DNA of 64,000 nucleotides, taken from NCBI GenBank assembly GCA_029851415.1, contig CM056744.1, positions 120,684,838-120,748,837 of the forward strand, given 5' to 3'. The notes under the pieces were generated by a model that had not been told where the DNA came from, ran no database searches, and was given only the letters and a program-made list of their open reading frames with translations. A program made the position numbers and the translations under genes. Each line of letters opens with the position of its first letter. The first letter of the stretch is position 1. This document shows, piece after piece, positions 60,590 to 64,000 of the stretch. Source of the DNA: Eretmocerus hayati. Its lineage: Eukaryota > Arthropoda > Insecta > Hymenoptera > Aphelinidae.

Positions 60590-61420
60590 GGCTCGTTCTA
60601 CATAGAATGCGCTCAGCGCGTAAGCGTACGCGCATACGCTTGTGCTCAAAGCATTTAATGCAGGGAATTTCATGAAGTAGCCGTACCAGTCGCTTCCCAC
60701 TCAGATATTCCCCAAGGAAAGAGTTGGTTGATGATTGGTGGGCTCTGAATGACGTAATCGAGCCGAAAACTCAAGTTTCTCGATGTTTTTCCACAATCAA
60801 CCAGAGAAAAGGATCAGCGTTGACCGCTCTAAAAGTTACCCGCTCTTTCATTATCGGTGAAATACGGGACTCATGAGATTGATTGATGGCGGTCTCTGGG
60901 GGACATCTTTGAGTCAGAAAAACAGTTTCTTCCGTGTTTTCCCATGAAAAATAGGGAAAACCAGCAGTGGTGGCTCCGCGAGCCTTTCCGGGAAGAAATC
61001 CAGATTAAGCAACGTTTTCGCGATTCAGTGTTCGGATTGGTGACCACCCGTCGTAGCTTGCGAAGACTGAAACCTTGTTTGGGATCAGAAACTTGGCAAG
61101 AGCAAGATGAGCGGTCACCAATCCGGATATTGAATCGCGAAAACGTTGCTCAACTTTTATTTTTTTTTCCGAAAAGGCTCGCGCGGCCACCGCTGATGTT
61201 TTTCTCCATTTGTTCTTTGGGAAACATCGTAAAAATAAATTTGTCGGCTCGATTATTTCTCTCGGGGCCCATCAATCATCAACCAACTCTTCACTCGTGG
61301 AAATTCCAAATGGAAAACGACTGGTTAGGCTGCTTCATGGTATTCCCTGCATCAAATGCTTTGAGCCTAAGTGTATGCACGTACGCTTGCGCGCTGAGCG
61401 CATCCTATGTAGAACGAGCC
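60590..61420 (+). mobile_element. Harbinger-like MITE, copy 1 (831 bp)
   Basis: Ends GGCTCGTTCTACATAG and the inverse CTATGTAGAACGAGCC; 3-bp target duplication TTA. Long inverted arms (about 340 bp) with an extra segment of roughly 150 bp on the left side (TACCCGCTCTTTCATTATCG). Without the insert and one TTA the satellite unit is continuous. GGC termini with 3-bp duplications fit PIF/Harbinger; no transposase present. Confidence 0.8.
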
Positions 61421-61633
61421 TTAGGGTACGCGAAGACCCATACTTTGGTTACCATACGCGATCCCAGCTGACCGAGTTCGATACGCGAATATTCGAGACT
61501 TTGATAGCGTACGCAATACCCGGGCTTTGGTTGCCATACGTGAATCCGGGAGAACGAGTTCGATACGCAAATAATCAAGATTTGGTCAGCGTACGCGAAC
61601 AATCATACTTCGGTTGCCATACGCGATTCCAGA

Positions 61634-62462
61634 GGCTCGTTCTACATAGGGTGCGCTCAGTGCGTGAGCGTACGTGCATACGCTTGCGCTCAGAGCATTT
61701 AATCCAAGAAATTTCATGAAGCAGCCTCACCAGTCGTTTTCCACTCGGAATTTCCACAGGTAAAGAACTGGTTGATGCTTGGTGGGCCTCGACTGACATT
61801 ATCGAGTTCACCAATCAAGTTTCTCCATGCTTTTCCATGAACGAATAGGGAGAAACATAAGCGTTGGCCGCGCGAGCCTTTCCCGTAAAAGATATAGGTG
61901 TAGCAACATTTTCGTGATTCAGTATCCGGGATAGTGATCACTCATCTTGATCTTGCGTAGTTTTTGATCCCAAACAAAATTACAGTCTTCGCAAACTAAG
62001 ACGGATGTTCACCAATGCGGATACCGAGTTGCAAACACGTTGCTCTACCTGTAATTTTTCGGAAAGAGGCTCGCTGGGCCGCCACTGCTGATTCTTCCTA
62101 TTTGTTCGTGAAAAAACATGAGAAAAATTGTTTTTCTGACACAAAGAAGTCATCCGGAGACCACCATCAATCAATGTCATAGGTTTCGTATTTCACCGAT
62201 AATGAAAGAGCGGGTAATTCTTAGGGTGGCCAACGCTGATGTTTTTCTCTGATTGATTGTGGAAAAACATGAAGAAACTTGATTTTTGGCTCGTCAATGT
62301 CAGTCGGGGCCTACCAATCGACAACCAACTCTTCCCTTGGGAAAATTCTGAGTAGAAAACGATTGGTAAAGCTGCATCATGAAATTCTCTGCATTGAATG
62401 CTTTGAGCGCAAGCATGTGCGCACACGCTCACGCGCTAGGCGCATCCTATGTAGAACAAGCC
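61634..62462 (-). mobile_element. Harbinger-like MITE, copy 2 (829 bp)
   Basis: Same termini, target duplication AGA (61631-61633 and 62463-62465), orientation opposite to copy 1 as judged by the extra 150-bp segment lying on the right. Removing it restores GATTCCAGAAGAACGAG of the satellite exactly. Confidence 0.8.
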
Positions 62463-62699
62463 AGAAGAACGAGTTCGATACGCGAATTTGCGTACGCAAA
62501 TCTGCTTGACTTGGTTAGCGGACGCAAACCTCCATCCTTTGGTTGCCATACGCGATCCCAGAAGAACGAGTTTGATACGCGGATTCACGTACCCGAATCT
62601 GCATGATTTGGTTAGCGTACGCGATTATCCATACTTTGGTTGCCATACGCGATTCCAGGAGAACCCAAGTACGCGAATACCCTCAGATTAGTTGTATAC

Positions 62700-63100
62700 G
62701 CGAGTCTCGGCAGTTTCTTCAGATAGTTTCGTTCCGGTGTTCCGATTCGTGTACGCGAATAATGGTCCTTTCGATACGCGAACGAAAACGCTGTTGGCCA
62801 TAGTTCTCCAGAGGGATTCGCGTACGCGAGTCCAGCGTTCGTGCACGATAATTCACTCCGTGTAGCCAGACTGAAACACTAATTGGCGGGATCCCTCCGT
62901 GTTGAGATCACAATACCAGTTCCAAGTTTTCTCGTTTCCTACTTAACAGATTGACACGAAATTTTGTGTAGCTCTGTGAATCACAAATAGTTACGACCTC
63001 GACTCTCTCAAGGAGTGTCATCAAATTTTTGGCGGATCATTGGTGACTAGAAGACAGCTTCTAGTTTGCTCTCTGTTGAAACTACCCGCAGACAGATAAT
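62700..63100. other. decayed satellite, then unique DNA
   Basis: CGCGTACGCGAGTCC-type words persist to about 62835; after that no repeat or gene seen. Confidence 0.45.
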
Positions 63101-63930
63101 GGCCCGTTCTACATAGAATGCGCTCACCGCGTGAGCGTACGCGCATACGCTTGCGCTCTAAGTATATGATGCAGGGATTTTCATGAAGCAGCCTCACCAG
63201 TCGTTTTCCACTCGGAATTTCCACAAGTGAAGAGTTGGTTGATGATTGGTGCACCCCGAGTGACATTCTCGAGCCAACAAATCAAGTTTCTCCATGTTTT
63301 TCCATGAACAAATAGAAAAAAACATCAGCGTTGCCTACGCGAGCCTTTTTGGAAAAGAATTCAGGATAAGCTAGGGTTTTGCGATTCAGTATCCGGAATG
63401 GTGACCACTCATCTTGCTCTTGCCTGGTTTCTGATCCCAAACAAAGTTACAGTCTTCACAAACCAAGACGGGTGGTCACAAATGCGGATACTGAGTTGCA
63501 ACAACCTTGCTCAACCCGGATTTTTCCCCGGAAAGGCTCGCGGGGCCACCACTGCTGGTTTCTCCCACTTGAGTAAGGAAAAACATGACGGAAATTATTT
63601 TTCTGACCCGAAGATGTCACTCGGAGACCGCCATCAATCAATCTCATGAGTTCCGTATTTCACCGATAATGATAGAGTGGGTAACTTTTAGGGTGGTCAA
63701 CGCTGATGTTTTTCTCTGATTGGTTGTGGAAAAACACAAAGAAACTTGATTTGTTGGTTCGATAATGTCACTCGGGGCCCACTGATCATCAACCAACTCT
63801 TCACTTGTGAAAATTCTGAGTGAAAAATGACTGGTAATGCTGCTTCATGATACTCCTTGGATTAAATGCTCTGAGCGCAAGCGTATCCACGTACGCTCAC
63901 GCACTGAGCGCATCCTATGTAGAACGAGCC
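63101..63930 (-). mobile_element. Harbinger-like MITE, copy 3 (830 bp)
   Basis: Ends GGCCCGTTCTACATAG and CTATGTAGAACGAGCC, target duplication AAT (63098-63100 and 63931-63933), same orientation as copy 2. Lies outside the satellite. Confidence 0.8.
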
Positions 63931-64000
63931 AATGGGAAATGGTCTCAGCCGACAATCTCGCAGATATCGAATCCGCAGATAACCAGGTACGTTTGTACTC

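Larger units (their letters stand above)
59845..62690 (+). repeat. tandem satellite with 82- and 97-bp units
   Basis: About 14 head-to-tail units share AGCGTACGCGAACATCC, TTTGGTTGCCATACGCGA, TTCCAG(A/G)AGAACGAGTTC and GATACGCGAATATTCGAG. Spacings between successive TTGGTTGCC motifs are mostly 82 or 97 bp. The longer class has an extra 15 bp after GATACGCGAA that adds a second CGCGTACGC. Two 830-bp MITEs interrupt the array. Decay begins after about 62660. Long frames through the array are repeats, not genes. Confidence 0.85.

Noticed and set aside
60035..61719. Frames up to 175 codons in the satellite/MITE region
   Set aside because: Repeat units and MITE arms read through; no start context, domain or splice site.
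59845..62690. CRISPR-like array
   Set aside because: No constant-length unique spacers between short identical repeats; eukaryotic satellite of 82/97-bp units.

Overview
The window looks like gene-poor, AT-rich eukaryotic (most likely insect) nuclear DNA. The evidence is split genes with GT-AG introns, TATA/initiator promoters, AATAAA signals, a chymotrypsin-fold protein of arthropod type, and dense DNA-transposon relics. I cannot name the species; a hymenopteran is only a guess. Most open reading frames here are short and fall inside repeats, so I treat them as noise.

Two gene groups are well supported. (1) Three paralogous three-exon genes for a small secreted, tyrosine-rich, four-cysteine peptide: copy 1 at 2000-3304 (+), copy 2 at 12585-14824 (+) and copy 3 at 21869-23177 (-). 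Exon lengths are identical (118, 68 and 90 nt). The copies share a promoter block with a TATA box and a conserved palindromic GCTGANTCAGC site. The peptide has a signal sequence, an acidic stretch and a C-x7-C-x18-CC core. I recognise no family; a secreted effector, antimicrobial or gland peptide is inference. (2) A four-exon serine protease homologue at 30148-31552 (-), in which catalytic His and Ser are replaced and the activation site is altered, so it is probably a pseudoenzyme.

The rest is largely mobile and repetitive DNA. Left third: a 1.8-kb foldback palindrome (4662-6444), a 4.7-kb pair of inverted arms (about 7180-11910) that encloses a tRNA-like sequence carried by a smaller inverted-repeat element, a GC-rich segment and an element ending ACTCACAAGGGG. 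Middle: MITEs around the peptide genes, a diverged dispersed repeat (24150-25740, second copy near 57 kb), a 1.8-kb long inverted repeat built of tandem subunits (31885-33674), and a foldback element with 23-bp and GATG subrepeats (34925-36170). Right third: a TA-flanked mariner-type MITE (46020-46254), an element with TTACGCCCTTTT subrepeats (52824-53798), and a nested structure (57707-59433) holding a short piggyBac-like MITE and a Ty3/gypsy-type solo LTR. The end of the window (59.8-62.7 kb) is a tandem satellite with 82-bp and 97-bp unit classes, interrupted by two copies of an 830-bp Harbinger-like MITE; a third copy lies just beyond. The satellite lets the exact empty sites be read.

Long stretches between these blocks hold no gene I can support; a few possible exons are listed at low confidence.
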